Program-made: the position numbers and the translations under genes
Source: Paroedura picta
Lineage: Eukaryota > Chordata > Lepidosauria > Squamata > Gekkonidae
NCBI RefSeq assembly: GCF_049243985.1
Contig: NC_135379.1
Location: forward strand, 5,213,501 to 5,277,500
DNA length: 64,000 nt
Direction of reading: 5' to 3'
Shown: in pieces, positions 20,406-33,600 of the stretch
Layout: each line of letters starts with the position of its first letter
Numbering within the stretch: position 1 is the first letter of the stretch
The notes under the pieces: model-generated
The model's input: only the letters and a program-made list of their open reading frames with translations
What the model was told of the DNA's origin: nothing
Database searches by the model: none

Positions 20406-21829
20406 CCTCTGCTTCTTCAAGGAGGAATTTGTACTCTACTCACCAGGCCCAGAGATACTTCTGATGCTTCCGGCTGAGTCCCAGGGCTACTCAAGGCCAA
20501 CGTGATGAGGCAGTTTGATGGCAGCCCAGCTTCTAGTCCTATTACAAATATAACGTTGAGTTGTGTGCACCCTACCAAATCTTAATTTCACACCTTAAGC
20601 GTAGTTTGTAAAAAAAAAATGGCTGAACCTGAGCCACAAAGCAGAGCGGCACCAAACACAACTGCCGGGATAAATGCTCTGCCTTTCCCCAGGAAGGACT
20701 GCCATGAAGAGAACAGGGGTGTGCAGTTTGGAAGTTGCTAGTCTCCTGGTTTGGGGCGAGTCGGCAGCTTCACAAGCCCCGGGGAAAACTAACTAGTGCA
20801 GAAACACGAGTCCTGCCGCTCTTTCAAGCCCTGGTGGCAGAAGCTCTTCCCCCACCCCAAGAATGCTGCTCCAGCTGGAAATAATAGCATATTTGCAATT
20901 TGCCCAGCAGAAGAGAATTGGCAGAAGCGTGAAAATGTTGTCATCTGTTGAGGAACAAGAAAGCAAATAAAAGATGCATTCACCCACCCCAAACAAGCAG
21001 CAGAAGAACTGGCTGAATGCCTAAATGCACCCTCGCCACCCCCACCCCCCTTCAGCCCTGCCAGCACGGAAGACGGCTGCATTGAGGGTGACAGGAAGTG
21101 ACCCAACTCCATCCCCCTTTCAAAGCGATGTTCATCGTCGCACCCTAAAATGGTTCTAAGCCCAAACCCTAGATGTTTTTATCTGCAGGTGTCAAAGGAA
21201 TGAAGGGAGCATTTCCAGGGTTTGGAATTAGCCCGTTAGGTTGTCAGCAGGAGTTGATGACCTCACCCATGCTGGATCCTACCAAAGCCCTAAAGCAGTA
21301 GATGGAAAAAGGCAAATAACCAGAGAAAGAGGAACAGATAGCCAAATCTGAGGCTTCGGAGCCCAAAATGCACCCCAGTCAGACTGTGGCAGAACTTTGT
21401 AGTGAAACGGAAGCGCTCACCTTGGATCTTCTGCCTTGATCAAGCAAAATTTTCTTCTGCTGGCCGGGCAGTCGCGTCTCCTTGTTCTCGCAGGTCTCAA
21501 GAGAAGAACCACCACCCAGCAAAGCTCTCTTCTCCCATTTGCTCAGCAATACACATTAATGGCCATGCACCGACGGCCCATTCCGGGATCTGCCTTCTCC
21601 AAGGACTCTTCTGGCAGAACGCATGGTGGCCAGGAGGGTAGTGTTTCGAGCCAAGCACCCACGAAACCTCTTTACACTTCTGTTACGTTTGCATTTGGCC
21701 TTGTCCTTGAGCAAGAGGCTTTCTCAACATGTTGTGTCTCAAGGCCGATCCAGAATGAGAGACCCCCTCCATTTTCCGGGATCCAGGCCAATCCAGAGGA
21801 AACAACGCAGTCTTCTCTGCATGACCCTC

Positions 21830-21835
21830 TTTATT
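21830..21835 (-). terminator. WDR86: Candidate WDR86 poly(A) signal
   Basis: On the - strand this reads AAATAAAG with a CA cleavage candidate about 10-15 bases on. It would imply a 2.6-kb 3' UTR. It is the first clear AATAAA I found beyond the stop codon, but no transcript evidence is available. Confidence 0.3.
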
Positions 21836-22149
21836 TCTCTCTTTTGCAAATTTGCACTAGGACTACCACGTACAACACAAGGACACCCCCCCAACACACA
21901 CACACACACAAAACTGAAGCATGGTTCAGTTACACACAGTGTGACAACCAAGTCTGCGTCACACAACAGACCCTTGTTTACGGCCTAGTGGTTATCTAAA
22001 CATGGGGAGAGGAGAGGGAGAAGAAGGGACGGGTCATGCTTGGCTCAGGTACAGCGTTCCAAGGAAGAGGGGTCTTTGGGAGTCTGAACTAGACGTGTTT
22101 CCCTCCAGCAGGGAAACGCAGCCTCTCGATTGCTGCTTTCTGCTCCCAG

Positions 22150-22400
22150 CCATAAGAATATAAGAGGAGCCGGGTTGTAGCAGGCTGGTAGCCCATCCAG
22201 CGCAGCACACTAGGCCTCACAGGAGCCCAAAACCCAGGGGCCACCAGGAGGTCCACCAGCAGGGCCAGAACTGTTGCCCCCTCCCCCCCCCAAGCACCAA
22301 GAATACAGAGCATCCCTGCCCCAGACATACCATTCCATCTGTCCTTTGGGGCTAATAGCTACTAATGGGCTTCTACCCCATGTCTCCTAAATGCCCCCTC
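22150..22400 (+). repeat. Interspersed repeat, 'AGCCATGTTGGATCAGGCC' family
   Basis: 'AAGAATATAAGAGGAGCCGG', 'CAGGAGGTCCACCAGCAGGG', 'CCAAGCACCAAGAATACAGAG' split by a base, and 'GCTAATAGCTACTAATGGGC' give the block order of this family. Confidence 0.6.
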
Positions 22401-22987
22401 TAAAAGCTGACTTCTGGCCTAAATGTGTCTTGCCCCTTCCAGGAGAAGACCCTGTTCCTTCTGCAAGATCAGACAAGCCCTGCTTCTCCGCGGCCTCACT
22501 CCTCTGTGAACACAGATCCCTGGCTCCAAGCCCAGCGTTCATTTTAACGCCTTCCATCCTGCGTTTCTGGCAGGCTGTCTTTCCAAAACGGCTTTTCCCC
22601 CCCAGCACTGAGCATCCATTTACGTGTCTGTTCAGCACATCTTTTTAAATAAGCCAGTTTTGTTCTCCCCAGCACAGCTTTAAAGCCAGCAGGGAAAAGA
22701 CAGGCCCCCGTATTTATGTCTGTCTTTTCCTCAGATTTGTGCCTGTCTTTTTCCCCCTTCCGATGTTAAAGTGGTGGCAGGAGACAGGGGGGCATTTCTG
22801 ATCACAGCAACCATTGGTGGCCAGGAAGAATTAACCCATTTCCCTCGGTCCAGGCTGCCCTTCCTCACAATTGCTTTTCAGGGCCACGCAGCACAACTGA
22901 GATCCAAGTCAGCACACTGTAGCTACAACCGCGATCTGGCCCCTTAACCCAGCAACCGCATCTCCTGCAGCCTGAAGCCCTGGCCCC

Positions 22988-23160
22988 AATCCAAGATGGC
23001 CCCAATCCAAGGGGGTCCGGGAGTGGCTTCCCATTGCCGGCCTCTACATAGCAAACCGTGACTTCCTTGGTGGTCTCCCATCCAAAAATTAACCAGGCCT
23101 GGCCCCCGCTTAGCTTCCAAAATTTGCTCCGATCAGGCTAGCCTGGGCCATCCAGGCCCG
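22988..23160 (-). mobile_element. 5S rRNA-derived SINE
   Basis: The + strand shows 'GGTGGTCTCCCATCCAAAAA', 'CCAGGCCTGGCC', 'GCTTAGCTTC' and 'GATCAGGCTAGCCTGGGCC', the reverse of a 5S-like head. Confidence 0.7.
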
Positions 23161-23789
23161 GGTACAACATGTAGCAGCAGTTAATCAAAAACTTTCCACC
23201 TACTCAGAGGTACTCGAGAAGACATTTTTCACCCTCCTAATAAGAGGCATGGCTTTCTGCTGGCTAAAATTTGGGAGTTGCTCTGGGTATTTGTCTTACA
23301 GCTCCGCCTTTCTGCTGCTTCCCTTTGGTTGGGGCCCCGAGCGAGAGGCAGGATCTGACACTATCCCCACTGCCTGCTTCAAGTCCACCTTCCCTCTTTC
23401 TGCGGGGGAAAGGCAATTAGCCCCATGCTGATGCCAGGAGAAACTGCAGTCAGAGTTGTTGACCCGCAAAACCCTCGCCTCTGTGCCTGAACTGCTGATG
23501 AATTCTGTGACGTGGCTGAGCAGACTGACACTTCCTCTCCTCCGGTTCACGTTCCCACACCTTCACCCGCTGGGGACGAGGCAGGCAAGATTAAGTCCTG
23601 GCAAAGCAGGCAAGATTAAGTCCTGCTGGACAACACGGAGAGAAGCAAGCGGAAGAGGCTTCTGCTTGCAGAAGGAATCCCAGCCTGCAAACTGAAATGA
23701 GATTCAAAATCCTTTCCCTCTCCCTGCAAGGCCAAAAGACATGTGACGGGGACAGACAGCTATAGGGGACATTTCTGCAAGCCTGGGCA

Positions 23790-23995
23790 TCTCACGAAGC
23801 TGCCTTAAACTGAATCTGACCCTTGGTCCAGCGGTATTGCCTGCTCTGACTGGCAGCGGCTCTCTCCAGGCTCCCAGGCAACGGTCTTTCACATCATCGC
23901 CTAGCTGATCTTTTGAACGGGAGATTGCAGGGATTGAACCTGGGACCTTCTGCATGCCAAGCAGGGGCTCTTCCACTGAGCCACAGCCTTTGCCC
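23790..23995 (-). mobile_element. tRNA-Ala-derived SINE
   Basis: The + strand shows 'GATTGAACCTGGGACCTTCT', 'GCATGCCAAGCAGGGGCTCT' and 'CCACTGAGCCACAGCC', the reverse of a tRNA-Ala head with boxes A and B. The other end is 'CTTGGTCCAGCGGTATTGCC'. It lies in the probable WDR86 3' UTR. Confidence 0.8.
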
Positions 23996-24417
23996 AAAGA
24001 GCCAGGCCTCGAGGCAACGGACGGGAGGTTGAGCTGGCCTGCCCAAGCCCCCAGCCTTCCTCCCACAGGCCTAATGAGACTTCGGAAGCCTTGGGGGGGG
24101 GGGGAGTGGAAGAAAGCTATTCCGAGAGAATACCTCCTTTTCTCAGTGCTTTTTCATCAGCTGTACACCAGGCTGGCAACAACATGTACCCCATACACAC
24201 ACACACACACAACACACACAATGGATTGCAACCCACACATTGTGCCTGCCAGAAGATTCACAGTCCGTTTTTCACAGTGCTACACAAGCAGCAAAAAAAA
24301 ATAGGTTTATCCAACCCTCTGCAACCAGCAGGTGGACGGCATTTGGCCCGGGAGGGGAGGGGAGGGGGACCCATGGCCGACTGGGAGCTTCTCTCCTGCC
24401 CCGGCCCCCGCCTCCTG

Positions 24418-24639
24418 TCACATGAGTTCCACGGCCTCCTGCTCCCCACCTGCGTCCCGGTGTGCCATGCAGCCCACTCTGTTGTTGAAGAGCCGAGATA
24501 GACTCCTCTTCTGGGCACTCCTGCCCTGCAGGGACCTCTCCTTCTTCCAGCGCCGCTGGCCCCGCTTGCCGAGGGGCCGTATGTCCCAGACCCGGAGCGT
24601 GCCGTCGTGGGAAGCCGTGTACAATAATTCATTGTGTAT
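24418..24639 (-). CDS. WDR86: WDR86 coding exon 6 (residues 327-399) and stop
   Basis: Acceptor TGTTTCAG|ATA, phase 0. It encodes LLYTASHDGTLRVWDI (last WD motif), then a basic tail with GKRGQRRWKKER and SLSRLFNNRVGC, ending VELM and TGA (24420-24418). The tail is longer than the human one as I recall it. Confidence 0.95.
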   Translation of the reverse strand: MHNELLYTASHDGTLRVWDIRPLGKRGQRRWKKERSLQGRSAQKRSLSRLFNNRVGCMAHRDAGGEQEAVELM

Positions 24640-27600
24640 CTGAAACAAACAAGGCCGTGCTTAAAGCCCGGGGCGGGCGGCGTCAACCACCCTGAGCATG
24701 CAGCGCAATGCCAAAGATGCAGCTGGGGGGGAGGGGGGATGCTTTCTGCCCCCTCCACTCCCCGGATGACCTCATCCCAGATGCGTGTGGGTCAGTGGCA
24801 GGACAGGAAGGCCAACCGTTCCCGCTCCTTTGTGAGGGCAGGGAACGCCCAGGCTGGACACAAAAACCACGGCCACCTTTGCATCCAATGAGACCCCATG
24901 GCTAACTCAGGTGTGTGAAGAAGAAGAGTTGGTTTTCATACCCCACTTTTCACTGCCCAAGGGAGTCCCAAAGCGGCTTCCATTCACCTTCCCTTCCTCT
25001 CCCCACAACGGACACTCTGTGAGGTGGGTGAGGCTGAGAGAGCCCTGATATTACTGAAGAAGAATTGGTACTTATATGCCGCTTTTCTCTACCTGAGGGA
25101 GTCTCAAAGTGGCTTACAGTCATCTTCCCTTTCCTCTCCCCACAACAGACACCCTGTGGGGTGGGTGAGGCTGAGAGAGCCCTGATATTACTGCTCAGTC
25201 AGAACAGCTTTATCAGTGCTGTGATGAGCCCAAGGTCACCCAGCTGGCTGCATGTGGGGGAGCAGGGAATCAAACCTAGCTCGCCAGATTAAAAGCCAGT
25301 GTGGACTTTTTGCCAGCCACCCAAAGGATCCCACCTGTGCCCGCAGCAGCACCTGTGGGTACCAAGATTCCCAAAGATAGTATCTCACCTGAATGCAGTT
25401 GATCACCAGCTTGTGCCCTCGAAACATTCTCTGCAGAATGCCGGTCTTCGTATTAAAAGCTCGTATGCAGGCATCTCCGCTTCCTGTAAACACTGTTACA
25501 AATGCCAAGGGAAAGAACTCTTTAGAATCACGTATTCTGGGCCAGTTTCCTTCCCCATCTTCTGTCATGGGAAGATTGAGGGAACCTTTGGGGACGGATT
25601 GTTGAAAAGAGTGGCAGAGATCTGAGTTAGTTGATTGTTCCCGCTCAGTCCCAAAGGATTGAGGTTCAGCCCCTGGGGCCTCCAGTTCAGAAAGACCAGA
25701 CAGTGGGTCTTGCAAAAGACCCCTTTATGGGCTTCATGGACTAATGGTCTTATTTCTGTATATGGCAGCTTTATGGGGGGGGGTCTTCTTTTTCCCGCCT
25801 GGCAGGGGCTCATGGTAATTGTAGTCCATGGACATCTGGAGAGCCACGGTTTGGCCACCCTTGCCTTAGGGTTTTTAAAGCAAGAGGCCTTTCTCTGTGT
25901 TGCCACTCTGGACTTCCTCCGTGGTCTCCCACCCAAATTCTGGCCAGGGCTGACCCTGCCTGGCTTGCACGATCAGGCTCGCTATGGGGCAACCATATTC
26001 AGCAGACTAAATCCCTACCTGTAGAATGATGCTCGTGTTACAAGGAGGCCAAAAAACAGGGAAGGAAGAGGGTACAGTTTTATTTATTTATTTAATTTAT
26101 TTATTTAGATTTATATACCGCCCTCCCCAAAGGCTCAGGGAGGTTTACATTAAACTAATCAACAATACATGAAATAATACATGGAACAATACAGTTCCAC
26201 TGAAATCTGGGGGAAGGTCAAATGTTTTGCCCTGGCACCAAAAGGGCAGTAAAGGAGGGACCGAAATGCCTCAAAGGGCGGGGTGGGGAGGGGATGGAAA
26301 GTGCTTCCAAGTCACCACCGACTCACGGCCACCTCCTGCAGTTTTCAAGGAAAGAGACGTTCAGAGGTGCTTTACCTGCCTCTGCATCATGACCCCGGAC
26401 TTCTCTGCTGGATCTCATCTGCTTAGCTTCTGAGATCTGCTGAGACCTGGTTTATCAATAAAGCTGATTTTTTGAAAAGGAGAAGTGCAGGATTTTGATA
26501 CCCCGCTTTTCCCTAATCGAAGGAGTCTTGAAGCAGCCTGCAAACACCTTACCCCTCCTCTTCCCTCCACAAACACCCTGTGAGGTAGGAGGGGCTGAGA
26601 GAGCTCTGAGGGAACTGCCTTGCAAGAACGGCCCTATGAGAACTGGGTCACCAGATGCAAACTTCCTTCTGTTGCCTCAGACCAACAGGGCGAGCCACCT
26701 GAACCCAATAGCAGTGAGGTCACTCATATCTATTAGTCCCCCCAAAAGGCCCTGTTGACAGATCTCTCCCCATCTCATTCTCAGTGGAGTGAGGAGCACG
26801 GATATTCCAGGGCATGTTCAACACAATGATTCACTACTTAGCAAGCAGAACAATTTATTTCCTTTTCCGACCACAACTTTAATTGTTTGAATAACAGGGC
26901 AAGCCTGTTTCTCGCTGCCTCAGATGAAGGGGTTTTCCATATGGAACGGGTTAGAAATTCTTCTCCTTTGAATACACAAGGGTATTGTTTGCTTTGAACA
27001 GATATTCGGTTACGTTTTTCCCCCCTCCCTAACTACACACTCTTTTGACAAAGCTAAAGAAACTGATGCCTTGAATAGTCAATCCGGTTGCAAAGCCATG
27101 TTCTACGGCAGGGGTAGTCAAACTGCGGCCCTCCAGATTTCAATGGACTACAATTCCCATGAGCCCCTGCCAGCATTCGCATTCACTCACGGGAATTTTA
27201 GTCCATGGACATCTGGAGGGCCGCAGATTGACTACCCCTGTATCTACAGAAAGGAAGAAAGAGCTCAGCACATGTTTTAAAATAGGACACGGTGTCACAT
27301 TTTGCTCCCAGGACCAATATGAATAAACCTTCATCTTTTCCCCATCTTCTGTGGGGGTGTGGGAACTGAGTCAGCCATTGCAATCTCTCCAAGGCTGCTT
27401 ACAAGCCGTCGTATAGGAGCACGCAGAATTTTGGATCCGGTTTTTATTTGCACTCGAGAGAGACTTGCCTAGCAGTTGTTGGGCAAAGACGGTTTTAATA
27501 TTTGAGCAATGGTTTTAAAAGTCTCCGTTGTGCTTTATTGTTTTTATGTCTTTATATAACAGGGACATTAGATTTGTGACGGGGAAGGAGGGACCCGGAG

Positions 27601-30600
27601 CGGAGATGTGGCAGGTGATGAATCTACAAGATCTGGGCCACTCTGACAGCGCAAACTTTTGCAGAGTTACTCCAGTCTAAACCCACTAAAATTAATGGGA
27701 TTAGACTGCAGTAACTCTCCTTAGGACTGCACTTTGAACCACTCCCTGTCATTATCTGATGAACTGTGCATGCACACAAAACCTTATGCCTAGAATTAAA
27801 GTACCTGATGAAGAGTCATCTTGGTTGCAGTGGTTAAGAGTGGAAGCTTCTAGTCTGGAGATTCCCCGCTACTCCTGATGCAAACAGCTGGGTGAGGCTA
27901 GTCACAGTCCTGTTAGAGCTATTCTCACAGAACTCTCAGAGCTCTCTCAGCCCCACCTACCTCACAAGGAGTGTCTTGTGAGGAGAGGAAGGGAAAGCAA
28001 TAGAAAGCTGCTTTGCGACTTCTGGTAGTGAAAAGCAAGGTATAAAAACCAGCTCTTCTTCTTCTTCTGCATGCACACTAAAGCTTGTAGAAGAAGAAGA
28101 GTTGGTTCTTCTATGCCACTTTTCTCTACCCGAAGGAGGCTCAAAGCAGCTTACAATCGCCTTCCCTTTCCTCTCCCCACAACAGACACCCTGTGAGGTT
28201 GGTGAGGCTAAGGGAGCCCTGAAATAACTGCTCGGTCAGAACAGTTTTTATCAGTGCTGTGGGGAGCCCAAGGTCACCCAGCTGGCTGCATGTGGGGGAG
28301 TGCAGAACCAAACCCGGCAAGCCAGATTAGAAGTCCGCACTCCTAACCAACACACCAAACTGGCTCTCAGAATTAAACTGAATCTACCCCAGAATTAAAC
28401 TGAATCTGCCCCGAAAATCTTGTTGGTCTCTAAGCTACAACTGGTCTTGAATCTAGCGGAACTCCTGTTGTTGGCTGAATCGGAAACTTCAGAGGTGGTT
28501 TCATAGTGTTTTTCCCCAGATGTATGAAGTTATCTGTGCTAGTCTGACAATACAGAAAGGAACCTTCCGTTCCAGAGGAGCTCACTGCATTTCTTCAACT
28601 TTCCCACATTGTTATATATATGGATATCTGTTCGCGCAAGAGAGCGCATGCATCTCCGCTTGTGCCTGGCTCATGGCTCTTCAGTCCTCAATTGTGATTT
28701 GCTAGAATGTTTCAAGTAGCCAATCATAAGGGAGCGTTAAAAACCAATAGCGTGTCTAAGGGGGTGTGGCCTGAAGTAGTCGGCTAGGTCAGGGGTAGTC
28801 AACCTGTGGTCCTCCAGATGTTCATGGACTACAATTCCCATGAGCCCCTGCCAGCTGGCAGGGGCTCATGGGAATTGTAGTCCATGAACATCTGGAGGAC
28901 CACAGGTTGACTACCCCTGGGCTAGGTCTATAAAACCGAGCGTTCTCCCTTTTGCTGCTCAGTTTTCTGGCTTGTTCCTAAAAGTTCTCTTCCTGCCGGA
29001 GCTGAAGTGTCCCTGCTCTGAATGAACCCACCGATCTAAGACACGCCCACGACCGCACCTATGAAAAGTACAGATCATGTCAGCTGGAAGGTGCATCATT
29101 GTGTATTCAGTGAGCAGAACTCACACACTGTCACATGGCTGAGACACGGGTCATCCACGGCTTCGGTGTTGGTGTGCATGCAACTGAAATGAGGATCGAG
29201 TTTGGAAAGGGGGAAAAGCAGGCCGGAAAACTGCATCTCACCACTCAGCTATGAACAGGACCTTCCTCCGGCAGGACGAGTTCTCCTGCAACGGCTCTTG
29301 CCTCAGAGGAACTCGTTGCCAATAGCTGAGCAAAGAGACCGAATCTGGGCCTTCGTCACGCAGCCCTCGGGGAAGAGCTCTCTGCTTTTATGTCCAGCTA
29401 CTAAGGAGAGCACAAAAGCCGTCCACGTTTGCCAACTGCTGGACTGAGCCTGTGCCATCTGGAAACGCTTATTCCTTAAGCACAAAAGTCTCGGTTGGCG
29501 GCTATTGCAAAATAGGAAAACCTGGATGAGCCGTCTCCTGCTGTCTCTCCCAGCAAGGGCGAGTGGGCGCTGCGGGAAAGAAAAGAGGGCCCAGACCCCT
29601 TCTGTGTTAGGAAAGGCCGTTGGGTGTATATAAAGCTAAAGGTAAAGGTATCCCCTGTGCAAGCACCAAGTCATGTCTGACCCTTGGGGTGACGCCCTCC
29701 AGCGTTTTCATGGCAGACTCAATACGGGGTGGTTTGCCAGTGCCTTCCCCAGTCATTACCGTTTACCCCCCAGCAAGCTGGGTCCTCATTTTACCGACCG
29801 CGGAAGGATGGAAGGCTGAGTCGACCTTGAGCCGGCTACTGGGATCGAACCCCCAGCCTCATGGGCAGAGCTTTCGGACTGCATGTCTGCTGCCTTACCA
29901 GCCTGCACCACAAGAGGCTCTTGGGTGTATATATTTCTGTATTTTTACATTTTGTCACCTGTGAAAAGGTGGATTCATATTAGGGTAAATGTTGGGGATT
30001 AGGGTTATGCTGAGGTATATTTTGGGTTGGGGACTGGTTAAATTTATAGGGAGGGTTAGGGCAGGGGAAGGGTTAGAGACATAGTTAGGAAAAGGAAAGT
30101 ATAAATATTTTTTCACATTATTTCCCCATGTTATTCCCCTCTAAACATCTCATTATTTCCCTCTAAACTTAACTACTTCCCAACCCAAACTATATCTGGG
30201 CTAACCCTAAGCCCAGAATTCACCCCAATATGAATCCACAATTTTTAAACATATTTTTCACATATGAAATGAAGTAAAAAATAGTTATACATCCCGTGTC
30301 CTTTTCCTAACCGTGTCTCTAACTCTTCCCCAGCCCTAACCCTCCCTCCAGGCTTAACCACTCCCCAACCTGAATGATACCTGAGTTAACCCTCACCCCC
30401 AAATTTACCCTAACGTGAATCCACAATTTCTAACATATTTTTCACACGTGAAATGTGAAAATAATGTGCCATAGAGTTTTTGCCCAATTCTGCCATAGAG
30501 TTTTTGCCCGAAAGCCAAGACATCGCTGACATGCCATCCCTAACAACAACAACAAGCCTTTCATAGCATATAAAAGTACAATATAAGAAGGGAAAGTGCA

Positions 30601-33600
30601 AAAGGATCCGCTGCTAGTGAAGACAAAGGCAAAGATCATGCCATCCCTCCCGGGTGACGCCAGCAAGTCCTGTTAATGTGCAGCTCTCCTCCCTCTCCTG
30701 GATTCCACCTCCCGCCGGTAGCAAAAGCCCCTCCTGACCCCTCCCACCTTCTAAAACCACACATGGCAGGAAAGGGGCCAGGAAAGGTGTTGGGGGGCAC
30801 GATGGGCACCAAGTTGGGGATCCCCGGCCTACATTAATGTAAGGAGGGCCCAGCCATCTCTTTTCGTATTTTTGCACTACGAGGGAGCGGAAAGGGTGAA
30901 AGAAAAGATATCGAGGGGGTGCCGGTGGTGGAGGGGTGTCGTTGGAACTTACGTATCCCAGCGTGATACTTCAAAGTGCTGACGCTGTGTTTGTGAGCCT
31001 TGAACGTCCGAAGTTGCTCCCCGGTGTCGGCCAGCCAGCATTTCACTGTCCGGTCTGCACTCCCTGAATACAGGTGTCGATTCACAAGCTAAGAAGGAAA
31101 GGGGGAAGAAAGAGCACCTGCATAAGAGGGGGGGGGCATCTAGGGTGAAACCAGCCCCAGCTTCAGTCACCTGGGCCTACTTGGAGGAGGGACAATGATA
31201 CCGGCAGCCATTGCTGTTTTGAGAGCAGCACAGCTTTTACAACAACAGCGTGGACTTTTGAAGAAGAAGACTTGGTTCTGATATCCTGCTTTTCGCTGCC
31301 CGAAGGAGTCTCAAAGCGGCTTACGGTCGCCCTTCCCTGCTTCTCCCAACAGGCACCCTGGGAGGTAGGTGAGGAACATTGACAGACCAACTCTGTGAGA
31401 ACAGCTCTAACAGGACTGTGACTAGCCCCAGGTCACCCAGCTGGCTGCACATGGAGGAGCATCAAGACTAGCTCATTGGATTAGAATCTTAACTACGCTG
31501 CCAATCTGGTGTTTTCATACATGTTAAACGATACCGTTTCGATCCACTTGAGTGACCATTTGCAAGTAGATTTTACCATTTTCTCATGGCCAAATCCAGT
31601 ATCCAAGTGCACTGGAAGTGGATTGAAATGGTGTCATTTAGCGTGTTTGTAAGTGCCCCCTTGATCTTATATTCTGCACGCCGCTGGTCCTTCACATGGT
31701 TTCAAAATGTCAAGGAAAGACAGACAAAGCAGACCCTCCAAGGGTGTCATCAGGGGCGTATCCTTGAACAGCACGCTGAAGCCATGCTGCTTTGCACCGC
31801 TGATGCTCAAGATCCCTCTGGGGGTCTAGCACACTCCTGGACCACCCTTAATTTTTTTTAAACTGCACTAGGTGGGTATTTCCGGGTTCTCAGCTCTGCA
31901 TTTCAGCCTGTGAAGCTGCAAGAGAGTCAAGGTTATTGAGCAAACGCCGCAGGGGTGGAGGGAGCCCCCTGTCTAAGGCTGTATTTAAACAAGAAGCTGG
32001 TGACCCAAAAGCCATTCCTATAAAATATTAACATTAAAATGAAACGTTACTGAACTGTCTCCACAATACATCTCCGGTCACAAGGTTCTGCACAACCAGT
32101 GGCTCCCGTTTACTGTTATTGTTTTAAGCCAAATTCTTTTAGTGCACAAACTTTTTAAAATCAGTCTTGATCACCACCTCAGTTACCTGCAGGTTCCCCC
32201 CTTCTTTCTAGAGTTCCACCATCCCCTCCCCTCCATTTTTAAGTATCTTTCATTCAACCTCCCACAACATTCATAAGATATCCTATATTGAGACGCTCCT
32301 ACCAAGGACATTAGAAAAAAGCCTACAGGAGAGGGGTGACCAAACTGGGCTCTCCAGGTGTCCATGAACTACAATTACCATGAGCCCCTGCCAGCAAGCT
32401 GGCAGGGACTCATGGTAATTGTAGTCCATGGACATCTGGAGAGCCTCAGCTTGGCCACCCCATCAACTCCAACTTAATGGCATTTTCCAACCCCACCACA
32501 CATGATTAATAGGCATTTACGAGGCTGGCAGGGGCTCATGGTAATTGTAGTCCATGGATACCTGGAGAGCCACAGTTTGGCCACCCCTGCTAGAAGAAAT
32601 TGCCGCTTCGATCCTATTGAGACGGAATAAAATGAACAAATCACGGCGAAGCAGGCTTTTAATTTCTCATGGGGCAGACACCAACAGAAGCGGAGATTAA
32701 TTTTCCATGTTTTCAGCAAGAAGGGAAGTTGTGTGTGTGTGTCGGGGGGGGGGAGGGAATGGACAGTCTCCTGTTCTCGCCAAAAGCTTTTCCAAACATA
32801 CACAAATCCCAGCAATAATTAGTTTTGTTTTTTTAAAGACCAGGGAAGACACAATTACCCACTTTAAATGGCTTTGAAGAAGCAGCTACGGATTTGTTCC
32901 TGTGTGGTTTGTTTTTTTGTTTTTGGCTGGCTCTGGGACAGGCTGGAGGAAAGAACGGCAGATCACGGAGAGCAGAGATTACAAGCAGCCTCCTAGCTCC
33001 AGCAGCAAGACTCCCCGGTTGGCTGCCTGTGCTCTCATGCACCAGTGAAACCCCCAAAGTTCCCGAGGAAGGTAGACAGGGAGGGACCTGCGCTTCAGGG
33101 ATCTTTCCAACGGCCGTTCCGAAGGCGTTCGATGCTTTGATGACTCCGAACGTGTCCCACAGTCTGCTGCGGTGTGAGGCGAGCGCATTGGCGGTCTCTG
33201 CTGGTTGGCAACGCGCTCTCCTCTCGTTGCAGCAGATTGCGAGACGTGTCTGGAACTTATCTAGGCTTTGAACGCCTTCATAATGGCGGTTGAGGAGTAT
33301 CCCTGAAGCAAAGGCATCTTCTGGCATTGCATCTCCTGGAATTATAAGATCTCCAAGCTGTAGATATCGGTTCCCCTGCAGAAAATGGCAGCTTTGGGAG
33401 GTGACCTCTATGACATCACGCCCTGCTGAGGTTCCCACCTCCCCAGCCTGACCTTCTCCCCTCCCTGCAGGTAGCACTAGAAATCTGCTTACTTGAGAAA
33501 CTGAAATGCTGCATTCTGAGTCAATCAGAAAACTTCCAGATAGCCTTCAAGGGAAGTCCCTCGTGAAACAAATTACAGTAGTCCAGCTAGAAGGCTACTA

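Larger units (their letters stand above)
18700..24417. other. Between the convergent genes, includes WDR86 3' UTR
   Basis: No recognised gene. The right part is probably WDR86 3' UTR, whose end is not fixed. It contains repeats at 19500-19855, 20230-20405, 22150-22400, 22988-23160 and 23790-23995, and a (CA)n run at 24197-24222. The block 20460-22140 has no repeat I recognise. Confidence 0.5.

Noticed and set aside
21436-21999. 187-residue open frame on +
   Set aside because: It lies opposite the probable WDR86 3' UTR and includes a translated (CA)n run. It shows no domain and no splice context.
29950-30475. Interstitial telomere array
   Set aside because: GGGTTAGGG occurs only as isolated motifs within a longer non-telomeric unit.
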